Shown piece by piece: positions 55,109 through 64,000 of a stretch of 64,000 nucleotides of DNA. Each line of letters starts with the position of its first letter. The first letter of the stretch is position 1. Position numbers and translations under genes: made by a program. The stretch is taken from the NCBI RefSeq assembly GCF_020297055.1, contig NZ_JAIXCQ010000014.1, positions 22,511 through 86,510 of the forward strand. The letters are read 5' to 3'. The notes below the pieces were generated by a model. The model was not told where the DNA came from and did no database searches. It worked only from the letters and a program-made list of their open reading frames with translations. The stretch comes from Isoptericola luteus (GTDB lineage: Bacteria > Actinomycetota > Actinomycetes > Actinomycetales > Cellulomonadaceae).

Positions 55109-55489
55109 GTGACCATCGATGTCAGGCGGGTGTACGACCCACCGGATCCCGGGGACGGTACCCGCGTGCTGGTGGACCGGCTGTGGCCGCGCGGGCTGTC
55201 GAAGGAGGACGCGCGCCTGGACGAGTGGTGCAAGGACGTCGCGCCGTCGGCAGAGCTGCGCACCTGGTTCCATCACGACCAGGAGGCCCGCTTCGAGGAG
55301 TTCGAGCGCCGGTACCGGGCCGAGCTCGACGACAACCCCGCGGTGGCCCGCCTCGCGGAACAGGGGTCGGGGCAGCGGCGGCTGACGCTGCTCTACGCGA
55401 TCCGCGACACCGAGCAGAACCACGCCCTCGTGCTGCGCGACGTCCTGGTGGACTACCTCGAGGCGGCGGGCTCCACCTCGGCGGACTGA
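55109..55489 (+). CDS. DUF488 family protein
   Basis: A 126-residue protein with the DUF488 hallmarks IDVRRVYDPPDPGDGTRVLV, DRLWPRGLSKEDARLDEWCK, DVAPSAELRTWFHHD, and LTLLYAIRDTEQNHALVLRD. The function is unknown; the family is sometimes linked to nucleic-acid or stress roles. The GTG at 55109 is chosen because the conserved TIDVRRVYDP begins there. The 3' end overlaps the convergent acyltransferase gene by 37 bp. Confidence 0.85.
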   Translation: MTIDVRRVYDPPDPGDGTRVLVDRLWPRGLSKEDARLDEWCKDVAPSAELRTWFHHDQEARFEEFERRYRAELDDNPAVARLAEQGSGQRRLTLLYAIRDTEQNHALVLRDVLVDYLEAAGSTSAD

Positions 55490-56712
55490 TCGGACGTCAC
55501 CCCGTCGCGGCGAGGGGTCAGCGCCCGGACGATGCGGTCGAGGTCCCGCTCGACGGCCCGCCGCAGCCGCGGGCCGAGCGGGCGCTCGACGAACCGGTGC
55601 ACGAGGTACGCCGCGCCGAGCATCGTGAGCGTCACGACAGCGAACGTCACGACCATCGGCAGGTGCGGGTAGAGGCGTTCGATGAGCCACTCGCCCCAGG
55701 ACGAGTGCAGCAGGTACAGGGGATAGGTCAGCGCCCCGGCGACGGTGAGCCAACGCCACGAGAGCCGGTTGACCGGCGTCAGCGCGATGAGGGCGACCAG
55801 CGCGAAGCACGCGGCGATCGCGGGCCAGTAGGCCTGCGGGTCCACGGTGACGCCGGTGCTCGTCGCGATGCGTAGGGACTGGCTGCGGCCGGAGACGGCG
55901 CAGGCGAGGACGACGTTGCCGGCGAGCACCAGCCACGGGGCGACGGCCCGGCGCTCGCGGACGAGCAGGAACAGCATCATCCCGCCGGCGAAGAGCGGTG
56001 CGTCCGTGCCGACGAGCACGGTGGCGGCCAGCTCGTGGTCGGACCGCGCGGCGACGACGGCCGCGAGGGGCCACAGGGTGGCGAACGCGATGAGACGGTT
56101 GCGGGTCATCCCCACGGCGAGCAGCACGCCGATGAGCACGTAGAACCGCAGCTCGGTCCACAGCGTCCAGTACACGGGCTCGAGGTCCTGCATGCCGAAG
56201 GCGCGCTGCGCCATCGTGACGTTGGCCGCGGTCTCCGACAGGCCGACGTCCTTGGTGCCGGGAGCGACCACGAGCAGCAGCAGGAGCACCGCGACGATGG
56301 ACAGCCAGTAGGCCGGGAACAGCCGCCCCACCCGGGACGCCGTGAAGGAGCGCACGCCACGGCCCCACGCGGACATGAGGATGACGAACCCGCTGATCAC
56401 GAAGAAGAGCTGGACGCCGAACGAGCCGAAGGCGGCCACCGGCTGCGCGTCGGGGAACGACTCGGCAGTCTCGGCGCCCCAGGCCTGGTGGTTCACGGCG
56501 ACGTAGTGGTAGACGAGCACGCCGAGGGCGGCGACGAAGCGCAGCGCGTCCAGGGCGGCGAGGCGGGGCCTGCCCGCGGCCTTCGGCCCCGTGGACTTCG
56601 GCCCGGCGGACCTTGCCATCGCGCCCGCGGGCGCCGACCCGGGGTCCGAGGCAGGGCTGTCGCCGGCATCGGGGGCAGGAGCGGTCACGGGTGCGGTCGT
56701 CGTCTCAGTCAT
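55453..56712 (-). CDS. Acyltransferase family 3 membrane protein (OafA/NodX-like)
   Basis: A 419-residue polytopic protein with about ten helices. The family motif is [20 protein letters not shown], with the conserved His. It includes [36 protein letters not shown] and [20 protein letters not shown]. Members O-acetylate or acylate cell-surface glycans, lipids or antibiotics; the acceptor here is unknown. The N-terminus is a long Ala/Pro-rich cytoplasmic tail with repeated [13 protein letters not shown] text. A TAACGT hexamer ends 8 nt before the ATG. Confidence 0.88.
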   Translation of the reverse strand: MTETTTAPVTAPAPDAGDSPASDPGSAPAGAMARSAGPKSTGPKAAGRPRLAALDALRFVAALGVLVYHYVAVNHQAWGAETAESFPDAQPVAAFGSFGVQLFFVISGFVILMSAWGRGVRSFTASRVGRLFPAYWLSIVAVLLLLLVVAPGTKDVGLSETAANVTMAQRAFGMQDLEPVYWTLWTELRFYVLIGVLLAVGMTRNRLIAFATLWPLAAVVAARSDHELAATVLVGTDAPLFAGGMMLFLLVRERRAVAPWLVLAGNVVLACAVSGRSQSLRIATSTGVTVDPQAYWPAIAACFALVALIALTPVNRLSWRWLTVAGALTYPLYLLHSSWGEWLIERLYPHLPMVVTFAVVTLTMLGAAYLVHRFVERPLGPRLRRAVERDLDRIVRALTPRRDGVTSDQSAEVEPAASR

Positions 56713-56780
56713 CCATCGTCACGTTATCAAACCGTGACCTTGGGGCCTCGGGGCGTCCGCCGACGTGGGAGAATGCGGCC

Positions 56781-57266
56781 ATGGCGATGCGAGAGATCCG
56801 CGTGCTGCCCGACCCCGTGTTGCGCACCGCTTGCGACGAGATCACCACCATCGACGACCGCGTACGCGGACTCGTCGACGACCTTCTGGAGACGGTGGAC
56901 GCCGACGGGCGCGCCGGGCTGGCTGCCAACCAGATCGGAGTGAACCTGCGGGCGTTCTCCTGGAACGTGGAGGACGAGATCGGCTATGTCCTCAACCCGC
57001 GGATCGTCGCCGTGTCCGACGAGACGCAGGACGGCGACGAGGGGTGCCTGTCGGTCCCGGGCCTCTGGTACCCGACGACGCGCGCGTGGTACGCCAAGGT
57101 CGTGGGCACTGACCTGGACGGCGACGAGGTCGTCGTGGAGGGCACGGGTCTCATGGCCCGCTGCCTGCAGCACGAGTGCGATCACCTGGACGGCAAGCTG
57201 TACCTCGACCGCCTGGAGCGGGCGACGCGCAAGAAGGCCATGCGCGAGCTGCGCGAGCGTCTCTGA
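56781..57266 (+). CDS. def: Peptide deformylase
   Basis: A 161-residue metalloenzyme that removes the formyl group from nascent N-termini. All three motifs are present: [14 protein letters not shown] (motif 1), [10 protein letters not shown] (motif 2, with the metal Cys) and [16 protein letters not shown] (HExxH). The ATG at 56781 is 6 nt after GAGAAT, implying a leaderless message; a second ATG lies at 56787. It is divergent from the acyltransferase gene. Confidence 0.95.
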   Translation: MAMREIRVLPDPVLRTACDEITTIDDRVRGLVDDLLETVDADGRAGLAANQIGVNLRAFSWNVEDEIGYVLNPRIVAVSDETQDGDEGCLSVPGLWYPTTRAWYAKVVGTDLDGDEVVVEGTGLMARCLQHECDHLDGKLYLDRLERATRKKAMRELRERL

Positions 57267-57298
57267 GGCCGCCCGGACGCCTCTGACCGGCCACAAGG

Positions 57299-57320
57299 CC
57301 GTGCGCGTGAACGCGCACGG
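57299..57320 (+). terminator. Hairpin after def
   Basis: CCGTGCGCGT (57299-57308) pairs with ACGCGCACGG (57311-57320) around a very short loop. No T-run follows. The remaining 167 bp before the next gene contain no further recognisable element. Confidence 0.55.
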
Positions 57321-57487
57321 TCCCTCAAGTCCTGCTCAAATCCGTGTTTCCTCTCGCATCGGGGGGAGGACTCGGGCAGGATGTGACGCGTAGACACAAT
57401 GCGACACGCCGTAGGGGCGCAAGACATGTCGACGCCTGGTGCTCGAGGACGTAGGGGAAGACGGACCTCGAATCCAGGGAGGACAAC

Positions 57488-57988
57488 ATGGCTGGTGCGA
57501 TCACCCGCGGTGTGCTGTTCGTGCACTCGGCACCCCGTGCACTGTGCCCCCACGTCGAGTGGGCAGCGGGCACAGTGCTCGATAGTCGTGTGTCGCTGGA
57601 CTGGACTCCCCAGCCGGCGTCGCGCGGCCTCTACCGTGCTGAGCTCTCGTGGCAGGGCGCCCCAGGGACGGGTGCCCGGCTGGCCTCTGCCCTTCGTGGC
57701 TGGGACCACCTGCGCTACGAGGTGACCGAGGACGCGAGCCACGGCGTCGACGGCGCACGCTGGTCCCACACGCCCGAGCTCGGCATCTTCCACGCGATGA
57801 CCGACGTGCACGGCAACGTCGTCGTGCCCGAGGACCGGGTGCGCACCGCGCTCGATTCCGCGCACGACGGGCGTTCCGTGCGCGAGGCCCTCGACCTCGC
57901 CCTGGGCACCGCGTGGGACGACGAGCTCGAGCCGTTCCGCTACGCCGGGGCCGGCGCACCCGTGCGCTGGCTGCACCGCGTCGGGTAG
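57488..57988 (+). CDS. DUF3145 family protein
   Basis: A 166-residue actinobacteria-specific protein of the DUF3145 family (TRGVLFVHSAPRALCPHVEW, LGIFHAMTDVHGNVVVPEDR). It is normally found beside the fatty-acid synthase genes, as here, converging on fabF, but its function is unknown to me. AGGGAGGAC lies about 3-7 nt before the ATG. A perfect 15-bp hairpin separates it from fabF. Confidence 0.88.
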   Translation: MAGAITRGVLFVHSAPRALCPHVEWAAGTVLDSRVSLDWTPQPASRGLYRAELSWQGAPGTGARLASALRGWDHLRYEVTEDASHGVDGARWSHTPELGIFHAMTDVHGNVVVPEDRVRTALDSAHDGRSVREALDLALGTAWDDELEPFRYAGAGAPVRWLHRVG

Positions 57989-58020
57989 CGCCCAGCGCCC
58001 GCACGCAGCCCGGACGACGA

Positions 58021-58054
58021 CGGCGCCCTGCCACCGCGAGGTGGCAGGGCGCCG
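58021..58054. terminator. Bidirectional terminator between DUF3145 and fabF
   Basis: A perfect 15-bp stem (58021-58035 with 58040-58054) has a 4-nt loop GCGA. It lies midway between two convergent genes. Confidence 0.8.
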
Positions 58055-58080
58055 TGGTCTGTGACGGCAGACGGGCCGGA

Positions 58081-59334
58081 TCAGGCGCTGGTGACCACCA
58101 GGGCCACGTTGTGCCCGCCGAACCCGAACGAGTTGTTGATCGCGACCAGGTCGCCGTCGGGCAGCTTCTCCGGGGTGTCGCGCACGAGCGGCACCTGGAG
58201 CTCCGGGTCCGGGTTGGCCACGTTGATCGTGGGAGGCGCGAGCCGGTCCGCGAGAGCCTTGACGGTGAACAGCGTCTCCAGCGCGCCGGCACCGCCCAGC
58301 AGGTGCCCGGTCATCGACTTGGTCGCGGACAGCCGCACGTGGTCCGCCTCGCCACCCATGAGGGTGCGGATCGACGCGGTCTCGGTGAGGTCGCCGACCT
58401 TCGTCGAGGTCGCGTGCGCGTTGACGTGCACGACGTCGCGGGAGGTCACGCCGGCGTCCTCCAGGGCGCGGCGCATGGCCGAGACCTGGCCGGTGCCCTC
58501 GGGGTCGGGCGAGGTGATGTGGTACGCGTCGGCGGACAGGCCGACGCCGCCGATCTTCGCGTAGACGCGGGCGCCGCGGGCGGCGGCGTGCTCCGCGCTC
58601 TCCAGCACCAGCACCGCCGCGCCCTCGCCGATGACGAAGCCGTCGCGGTCGACGTCGTACGGGCGGGACGCCCCCTGCGGGTCGTCGTTGCGCAGGGACA
58701 GCGTGCGCGAGGCGGCGAACGCCGCGATCGGCATGGGGTGGATCGTGGCCTCCGTCCCACCGCAGACCACGACGTCGGCCCGGCCGTTGCGGATCATGTC
58801 GACGCCGTAGCCGATGGCCTCCGCGCCGGAGGCGCAGGCGGACACCAGGGCGTGTGCGCCCGCCTTGGCGCCGAGCTCGAGCGACACGTACGCGGCGGGG
58901 GAGTTCGGCATGAGCATCGGCACCGTCATGGGCAGCATGCGGCGTGCGCCACGCTCCTGGAGCAGGTCCCAGCCGTCGAGCGTCGTCCAGATGCCGCCGA
59001 TGCCCGACGACACGACGGCACCCAGCCGCTCGCCGTCGACCTCGGGGGCGCCGGCGTCCTGCCAGGCCTCGCGGGCCGCGACCATCGCGTACTGCGTGGA
59101 CGGGTCCATGCGCTTGGTCTCGGGGCGGGTGAGGACCTCGTCGGGGCGGACCTTGATGGTCGCCGCGAACGTGACGGGCAGCCCGTACTTCTCGGCCCAG
59201 TCGTTCTCGAACGTCCGGGCGCCGGACTCGCCCGCCAGGGCCGCCGCCCAGGTGCTGGGGGCGTCGCCGCCCAGAGGGGTGGTGGCGCCGAGTCCGGTGA
59301 CGACGACGTCGCGCGAGGCGGGTGCGGCAGTCAT
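58081..59334 (-). CDS. fabF: Beta-ketoacyl-ACP synthase II
   Basis: A 417-residue elongating condensing enzyme. The Cys-His-His triad is in VSACASGAEAIGYG, VHVNAHATSTKVGD and SATKSMTGHLLGGAGAL. It elongates acyl-ACP with malonyl-ACP. ATG 59334 is preceded by AGGAG about 9 nt upstream; an upstream frame adds 20 poor residues. It is the last gene of fabD-fabH-acpP-fabF, a type II fatty-acid synthase operon in the same order as in Streptomyces. Confidence 0.95.
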   Translation of the reverse strand: MTAAPASRDVVVTGLGATTPLGGDAPSTWAAALAGESGARTFENDWAEKYGLPVTFAATIKVRPDEVLTRPETKRMDPSTQYAMVAAREAWQDAGAPEVDGERLGAVVSSGIGGIWTTLDGWDLLQERGARRMLPMTVPMLMPNSPAAYVSLELGAKAGAHALVSACASGAEAIGYGVDMIRNGRADVVVCGGTEATIHPMPIAAFAASRTLSLRNDDPQGASRPYDVDRDGFVIGEGAAVLVLESAEHAAARGARVYAKIGGVGLSADAYHITSPDPEGTGQVSAMRRALEDAGVTSRDVVHVNAHATSTKVGDLTETASIRTLMGGEADHVRLSATKSMTGHLLGGAGALETLFTVKALADRLAPPTINVANPDPELQVPLVRDTPEKLPDGDLVAINNSFGFGGHNVALVVTSA

Positions 59335-59470
59335 GGTGGGTCGCTCCTGTGTCGAGACGGCCGGGTCGTCGGCCGGTGCGGTGGTTCGGGTCACGCGGGC
59401 GGACCGGGTCGCCGGTCCGCCCGCGTCACGACGGGACGGCGGCTGCGGTCCCGTGCGATGAGCGGGCCGC

Positions 59471-59722
59471 TCAGGCGGCCTGGGCGCCCTCGATGAAGGA
59501 GACGGCGTCGCCGACCGTCGCGAGGTTCTTCACCTCGTCGTCGGGGATGCGGACGCCGAACTTGTCCTCGGCGTGCGTCACGATCGTCATCATCGACAGC
59601 GAGTCGATGTCGAGGTCGTCGGTGAAGGACTTCTCCGTGACGACGGCGTCGGTCGGCAGACCGGTCTCCTCGGCGACGATCTCGGCGAGGCCCTCGAGAA
59701 TCTCCTGCGCGGTGTAAGCCAT
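59471..59722 (-). CDS. acpP: Acyl carrier protein
   Basis: An 83-residue acidic four-helix protein. The phosphopantetheine serine lies in DDLDIDSLSMMT. It carries the growing acyl chain between FabD, FabH and FabF. AAGGAGA lies about 10 nt upstream of ATG 59722. About 124 bp separates it from fabH and 136 bp from fabF, gaps in which I see no other gene. Confidence 0.96.
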   Translation of the reverse strand: MAYTAQEILEGLAEIVAEETGLPTDAVVTEKSFTDDLDIDSLSMMTIVTHAEDKFGVRIPDDEVKNLATVGDAVSFIEGAQAA

Positions 59723-59846
59723 GGGGTGGGTTTCTCCTTGTACGGGGTACCGGCCGTCCGGCACCGATGGGGTGGTGCGGTGCGATTCTTCCGCACCAGG
59801 GGGGTTGCCCGCCACGAGGCCCCGCAGGGCCCACGGGCAGGCCGGG

Positions 59847-60857
59847 TCAGGGAAGCACGACGACCTGCGCCGCGTAGACGAGCCCGGCGCCGAAGCCGAT
59901 CTGCAGCGCCAGGTCGCCGGAAGAAGCCAGCCCCTCGGCGAGCAGCCGTTCGGTGGCCAGCGGGATCGACGCGGCCGACGTGTTGCCGGTGTCGGCGATG
60001 TCGCGGCCGACCACCACGGAGTCCGGCAGCCCGAGCTGCTTGATCATCTGGTCGATGATCCGCATGTTGGCCTGGTGCGGCACGAAGACCTGGATGTCCT
60101 CGGGCTCGACCCCTGCCTCGGCCATGGCCTTGGCCGCGACCGGCGCCATCTGGAACGCGGCCCACTTGAACACCGAGGGGCCGTCCTGGCGCAGGGTGGG
60201 CCAGCCCGCCGACGGGTCCTCGCGCAGGTCGGACCACGAGTGCGTCTGGCGGATGGCGGCCGCCTTGTCGCCGTCGGAGCCCCAGACGGTGGGCCCGATA
60301 CCGGGCACGTCGGAGGGGCCGACGACGACGGCGCCCGCGCCGTCGCCCAGGAGGAAGGAGATGGACCGGTCCGTCGGGTCGATGAAGTCGGACATCTTCT
60401 CGGCGCCGATGACGAGCACGTGCCGGGCAGCACCCGCGCGCACGAGCGCGTCGGCCTGCCCGATGCCGTAGGCGTAGCCCGCGCAGGCGGCCGAGATGTC
60501 GTAGGCCGCGGCCGGGGTCGCGCCGAGCCGGTCGGCGAGCACCGCGGCACCGGCGGGCGTCTGGTGGAAGTACGTGACCGTCGAGAGGATGACGGCGTCG
60601 ATGTCGGAACCCGTGAGGCCGGCCGCGTCGATGGCCTTGCGGGCCGCCGCCTCGGCGAGGTCGAGGACATCGGTGGCCGCGTCCGCGCGCCGGCGGGTGA
60701 CGATCCCGGTCCGCTGGCGGATCCACTCGTCCGAGGAGTCGATCGGGCCGGCGACGTCGTCGTTCGTCACGACGTTGGCGCCCCGCTCGCCGGCGACGGC
60801 CAGGATGCGCGAGTACCGGACGGGCTCGGCCTGCCGCAGGGCCTTGCGCGTGCTCAC
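59847..60857 (-). CDS. fabH: Beta-ketoacyl-ACP synthase III
   Basis: A 336-residue initiating condensing enzyme that joins an acyl-CoA primer to malonyl-ACP. The catalytic triad is visible: Cys in DISAACAGYAYGIGQ, His in VFVPHQANMRIID, Asn in DTGNTSAASIPL. The initial RYSRILAVAGERGANVVTND and SSDEWIRQRTGIVTRR are standard. GTG 60857 overlaps the fabD stop (GTGA). In actinobacteria FabH usually prefers branched primers. Confidence 0.95.
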   Translation of the reverse strand: MSTRKALRQAEPVRYSRILAVAGERGANVVTNDDVAGPIDSSDEWIRQRTGIVTRRRADAATDVLDLAEAAARKAIDAAGLTGSDIDAVILSTVTYFHQTPAGAAVLADRLGATPAAAYDISAACAGYAYGIGQADALVRAGAARHVLVIGAEKMSDFIDPTDRSISFLLGDGAGAVVVGPSDVPGIGPTVWGSDGDKAAAIRQTHSWSDLREDPSAGWPTLRQDGPSVFKWAAFQMAPVAAKAMAEAGVEPEDIQVFVPHQANMRIIDQMIKQLGLPDSVVVGRDIADTGNTSAASIPLATERLLAEGLASSGDLALQIGFGAGLVYAAQVVVLP

Positions 60858-61828
60858 GCGGCGGCCTCGGCGACGGTCGAGTGCCGGGCGACGAGGTCGC
60901 GCGCGGCCTCGATGTCGTCGGGGGACTTCACGGCGACGGACTCGACACCCTTGAGCGCACGCTTGGCCAGGCCTGTCAGGACGCCGCCGGGCGCGAGCTC
61001 GAGGATGCCGGTGACGCCGCGCTCGGCGAGCGTGGCCTGGCACAGGTCCCAGCGCACGGGGGCCGTCACCTGGGCTGCGAGGCGCGTCAGGACGTCGGCG
61101 GCGGTGCCGTGCCCGTGCGAGCCGGGAGCGAGCGAGTCGTAGGTGGCTCCGTCGGCGTTCGACAGGAGCGGCAGCCGCGGGTCCGTCGCCAGCCATCCCT
61201 CGGCCACCTGGGCGAAGGCGCTCCGGGCCGAGTCCATGAACGGGGTGTGGAACGCGCCTGCGACCTGCAGCGGGATGACGCGGGTACGTGCCGGGGCGTC
61301 GGCCGCGAAGGCCGTGAGCCGCTCGGGGTCGCCGGCGGCGACGATCTGGCCGCCGCCGTTGACGTTCGCGGGAAACAGCCCGGCGGCCTCGATCGCCGCC
61401 ATGACCTCGTCGGGGTCGCCACCGACGACGGCGCTCATGCCCGAGGGAGCCGCCGCGGCGGCCTCGGCCATGGCCCGGGCGCGGTGGGACACGAGGCCCA
61501 CGGCACCGGCGTCGTCCAGCGCCCCGGCGACGGCCGCGGCACTGAGCTCGCCGACCGAGTGGCCCGCCGTGACGTCGACGACGTCGGTCGCGGCGCGGCC
61601 GTCGAGGATCACGCGCAGCGCGAGCAGCGAGGACGACACGATGAGCGGCTGCGCGACCGCGGTGTCCCGGATCGTGTCGGCGTCCGACGTCGTCCCGTGC
61701 AGGGCGAGGTCGGTCCCGGCCGCCGCGGAGAACGAGTCGAGCAGGTCAACGGTGCCGGGCAGCTCCAGCCAGGGCGAGAGCATTCCGGGGTTCTGGGAGC
61801 CCTGTCCAGGGCAGACGACGGCGAGCAC
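60854..61828 (-). CDS. fabD: Malonyl-CoA:ACP transacylase
   Basis: A 324-residue acyltransferase that moves malonate from CoA to ACP. It has GQGSQNPGM (oxyanion Gln), the nucleophile in AGHSVGELSAAAVAG, the Arg in VSHRARAMAEA and the His in VAGAFHTPFMDSARS. GTG 61828 opens the operon, 127 bp downstream of fasR. No clear -10 or ribosome-binding site is visible at this start. Confidence 0.95.
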   Translation of the reverse strand: MLAVVCPGQGSQNPGMLSPWLELPGTVDLLDSFSAAAGTDLALHGTTSDADTIRDTAVAQPLIVSSSLLALRVILDGRAATDVVDVTAGHSVGELSAAAVAGALDDAGAVGLVSHRARAMAEAAAAAPSGMSAVVGGDPDEVMAAIEAAGLFPANVNGGGQIVAAGDPERLTAFAADAPARTRVIPLQVAGAFHTPFMDSARSAFAQVAEGWLATDPRLPLLSNADGATYDSLAPGSHGHGTAADVLTRLAAQVTAPVRWDLCQATLAERGVTGILELAPGGVLTGLAKRALKGVESVAVKSPDDIEAARDLVARHSTVAEAAA

Positions 61829-61955
61829 GTCCCCACGGTGTCATCCCCTCGGGCGCGCGGTGCGTCGCGACGCGCACGAACCTGGGGAAGGTCGATTGTG
61901 GGAAACCTCCAACACCTCGCGTGGCTCATCCCGCGGGGCACGCGGACGGGGGACG

Positions 61956-63191
61956 TCAGCCGGTGTGCGCCGTGTCGAGCTGGCCGAGCGCCAGTGCCAC
62001 CTGCAGGACGAACGACTCGCGGGCGTCCAGCGGGTCCCACCCGGTGATCTCCGAGACCTTGCGCAGGCGGTACCGCACGGTGTTGGGGTGCACGTACAGC
62101 CTGCGGGCAGCGGCCTCGAGCGACCGGCCGGTGCCGAGGTAGGCCGAGAGGGTCTCCAGCACCGAGCCGGAGGCCGCCTCCAACGGGCGGTACGCCTGCG
62201 CCACGAGCGTGCGCCGGGCGGTGAGGTCGCCGGTCAGGACACGCTCGGGCAGCAGGTCGTCGGCGAGCACGGGCCGGGGTGCGTGCGGCCAGGCCGCCGC
62301 CGCCGCGAGGCCCGCGAGGGCCGCGCCGGCGGACAGGGCCGCCGCCGACACGTCGGGCACCACGCCGCCGATCACGACCGGGCCGGGGCCGAACCGGTCC
62401 AGCAGCGAGGTCGCGGCGGCGACGAGGTCGCCCTCGCCGCCCAGCACGAGCACCAGCCGGTCGCCGTGGATGCCGACCAGAGCGTCGCCGGCGGCCCGGC
62501 GTGCGAGCCGCCGCAGCTCGGCCGTGCGCATGTCGTCCAGGCGGGCCGTGGCCTCGCCCACGACGACGAGCGCGTGGCCCCGGCCGCTCCAGCCGAGCGC
62601 GGAGACGCGGGAGCGCAGCGAGTCGTCGCCGTCGCCCCGCACGAGCGCGTCGACGACGAGGGCCTCCAGCCGGGCGTCCCACGCGCCGCGGACCTCCGCC
62701 GCCCGCGCGTAGACCTCCGCCGCGGAGAACGCGACCTCACGGGAGTAGCGCAGCACGGCCTCGCGCAGGTCCCGCTCGTACCCGGGTGCGGCGATCTCGT
62801 CGGAGTGCGACTCGACGACGTCGACCATGAGCCGCACCAGCTGCAGCGTGTGCTGCAGGGAGATCGAGCGCGTCAGCTCCGGCGGCGCGGCGGCGAACAT
62901 CTCGCCAACGCCGTGGGGGGTGGTGGCGGCCGGCTCGGCGAACCAGTTCACGAACGCGTTGATCGCGGACTGGGCGACAAGGCCGACGTACGAGCGGTCC
63001 TCGGCAGGAAGCTGCCGGTACCAGGAGACCTCCTCGTCGAGCCTGCGCATGGCCGTGGCCGTGAGCATCCCGAGCCCCTCGCGTACGCGCTGGACGTTCT
63101 CCCCGCGCGGGACCGGCTCGGCGGCGGGGGCGCGCGACGAGTCCCCGGGGGCGGCGGCGGGCGTCGCGGTCGCGCTTCGTGTGGTCGCCAT
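61956..63191 (-). CDS. fasR: PucR/CdaR-type regulator of fatty-acid synthesis
   Basis: A 411-residue regulator with an N-terminal helical domain (VSWYRQLPAEDRSYVGLVAQ), a GGDEF-like degenerate central part (RGHALVVVGEATARLDDMRT), and the C-terminal PucR helix-turn-helix (SLEAAARRLYVHPNTVRYRL). Its position directly upstream of fabD-fabH-acpP-fabF matches FasR of Streptomyces coelicolor, an activator of that operon. Its ATG is 7 nt after TATCCT, so it is probably leaderless. The role is inferred from synteny and fold. Confidence 0.88.
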   Translation of the reverse strand: MATTRSATATPAAAPGDSSRAPAAEPVPRGENVQRVREGLGMLTATAMRRLDEEVSWYRQLPAEDRSYVGLVAQSAINAFVNWFAEPAATTPHGVGEMFAAAPPELTRSISLQHTLQLVRLMVDVVESHSDEIAAPGYERDLREAVLRYSREVAFSAAEVYARAAEVRGAWDARLEALVVDALVRGDGDDSLRSRVSALGWSGRGHALVVVGEATARLDDMRTAELRRLARRAAGDALVGIHGDRLVLVLGGEGDLVAAATSLLDRFGPGPVVIGGVVPDVSAAALSAGAALAGLAAAAAWPHAPRPVLADDLLPERVLTGDLTARRTLVAQAYRPLEAASGSVLETLSAYLGTGRSLEAAARRLYVHPNTVRYRLRKVSEITGWDPLDARESFVLQVALALGQLDTAHTG

Positions 63192-63198
63192 GCGTCCG

Positions 63199-63204
63199 AG
63201 GATA
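63199..63204 (-). promoter_or_regulatory. -10 box of fasR
   Basis: TATCCT on the minus strand ends 7 nt before the ATG at 63191. Confidence 0.5.
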
Positions 63205-63266
63205 CGGGGGAGGTTGTGGGGAGTGCACAAAGCCGCCGTCGCGGGGCCCGGGGCCAGGTGATTGGA

Positions 63267-63272
63267 TATGGT
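63267..63272 (+). promoter_or_regulatory. -10 box of the TPR-like gene
   Basis: TATGGT ends 7 nt before the ATG at 63280; the divergent fasR -10 lies about 60 bp away. Confidence 0.45.
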
Positions 63273-63279
63273 CGAGGGC

Positions 63280-63954
63280 ATGGCACTCATGCCCCGGCTC
63301 CGGCAGCTCCTGCGGCGGTCGTTCTCTGCCTCGACCGTCGGGGCTCGCCGTCCGACGTCCCGCCGGCGGGAAGGGGACACGGTGCAGGAGGACGCGCTGC
63401 GCGCCATGCTCGCCGACGACCCGAACGACGAGCGCGCCTTCTACGCCCTCGCGGAGATCGTGCGGCGGCGGGCGGCCGAGAGCCCCCATGCGGACGACCC
63501 GCTCACCGCGCCCGTGGACGAGGTGGCCAAGCAGCGGGCGGCGGACCTGGCGGTCTGGTCGCTCGCCGAGGAGCTCGCCGGGCATCCCCGCGGGTGGCGG
63601 CCCCTGCTCGAGCTCGGACGGCTCTCCCTGGCCGACGATCCCGAGGGGGCGGTACGACGTCTCGCGACCGCGTCCGAGCGGGACCCCGAGGGCGTGGCCC
63701 TCGCGGAGGGCCTCGCGATCCTGCGCGAGGCCGGGATGCCGGCGGAGGCGCTCGGGCTCGGCATCGGGCACTGGCGCGCCCGCGAGCACGTCGCGGAGGT
63801 CGGGCGGCAGCTGGTGCTGGCCGCTCTCGAGGCCGGACGCACCGCGGAGGCCAAGCAGCACCTCGAGTCGCTGGAGCTGCGCGAGGGCACCGAGGAGCTG
63901 CGCGCGGAGCTCGCCCGCACCCTGGCCGAGGCCGAGCAGACCCCGCCGAGATAG
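63280..63954 (+). CDS. TPR-like helical protein of unknown function
   Basis: A 224-residue protein with a basic, Ser/Arg-rich N-terminus (PRLRQLLRRSFSASTVGARR) and then all-helical repeats: [60 protein letters not shown]. This is TPR-like by eye, and I recognise no specific family. It is divergent from fasR. Its stop codon lies inside the first copy of a 16-bp repeat also found at 35.6 kb. Confidence 0.7.
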   Translation: MALMPRLRQLLRRSFSASTVGARRPTSRRREGDTVQEDALRAMLADDPNDERAFYALAEIVRRRAAESPHADDPLTAPVDEVAKQRAADLAVWSLAEELAGHPRGWRPLLELGRLSLADDPEGAVRRLATASERDPEGVALAEGLAILREAGMPAEALGLGIGHWRAREHVAEVGRQLVLAALEAGRTAEAKQHLESLELREGTEELRAELARTLAEAEQTPPR

Positions 63955-63980
63955 AGAGGCACCTCGCCGAGATAGAGAGG
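63944..63980 (+). repeat. Two copies of the CGCCGAGATAGAGAGG repeat
   Basis: Direct copies lie at 63944-63959 and 63965-63980, identical to the core of the six-copy cluster at 35561-35687. The first copy supplies the TAG stop of the TPR-like gene. The array may continue past the window edge. Confidence 0.9.
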
Positions 63981-64000
63981 GGGCGGGTCGCGCTTCTGCG

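Overview
The window is high-GC DNA with actinobacterial gene content and order: recO-uppS, a fabD-fabH-acpP-fabF operon preceded by a fasR-type regulator, DUF3145 beside fabF, a Zur-controlled zinc transporter, and many genes that look leaderless. Codon use and synteny suggest a Micrococcales member, probably of the Cellulomonadaceae or Promicromonosporaceae. This placement is by content only; no 16S gene is present.

Layout. 1-7.7 kb: the 3' part of leuA, a short prepilin-type peptidase, a PASTA-less Ser/Thr kinase, recO-uppS, a Fes-like esterase homologue that lacks its catalytic Ser and His, a siderophore ABC ATPase and a DedA protein. 7.8-10.95 kb: the znuA-znuC-znuB-zur operon, read leftward, with two Zur-type palindromes lying on its promoter. 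11.0-25.3 kb: an accessory island. It holds a secreted DNRLRE/LamG protein gene broken by an in-frame TAG, a 2,272-residue secreted RHS/YD-repeat protein ending in a Hint domain and a C-terminal toxin, and an overlapping immunity candidate. An IS30-family element with a frameshifted transposase follows, then a small orphan gene, a second compact secreted Hint-toxin (ParB-like tail) with its own immunity candidate, and a graveyard of IS481, IS3 and ISAs1 fragments.

25.3-34.2 kb: an ECF sigma factor with its DGPF/YCII partner, glyS, and a LysR regulator divergent from a three-gene operon (FAD amine oxidase, HglS, ALDH7/AmaB) that fits lysine/pipecolate degradation through 2-aminoadipate and 2-oxoadipate. 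34.3-45.7 kb: dusB, a GH13 alpha-glucosidase, a LacI-type regulator and a MalEFG-type maltodextrin importer with matching operators, then a GerW-like protein, a phosphoesterase and dgt. 45.7-56.7 kb: a VOC protein, an AraC regulator, dnaG, an FAD monooxygenase beside a DHA2 exporter, a class II Fic protein, tRNA-Asn, tRNA-Met(CAT) and small membrane genes. 56.8-64 kb: def, DUF3145, the fatty-acid operon with fasR, and a TPR-like protein.

Three themes recur. Many start codons lie 6-8 nt (usually 7) after a TANNNT-like -10 hexamer, implying leaderless mRNAs. Several genes end in short tandem or palindromic repeats immediately after the stop codon, including one 16-bp family present at two loci 28 kb apart. 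The 11-25 kb island is the accessory and most novel part: two stacked Hint-linked toxin/immunity modules separated by an insertion sequence.
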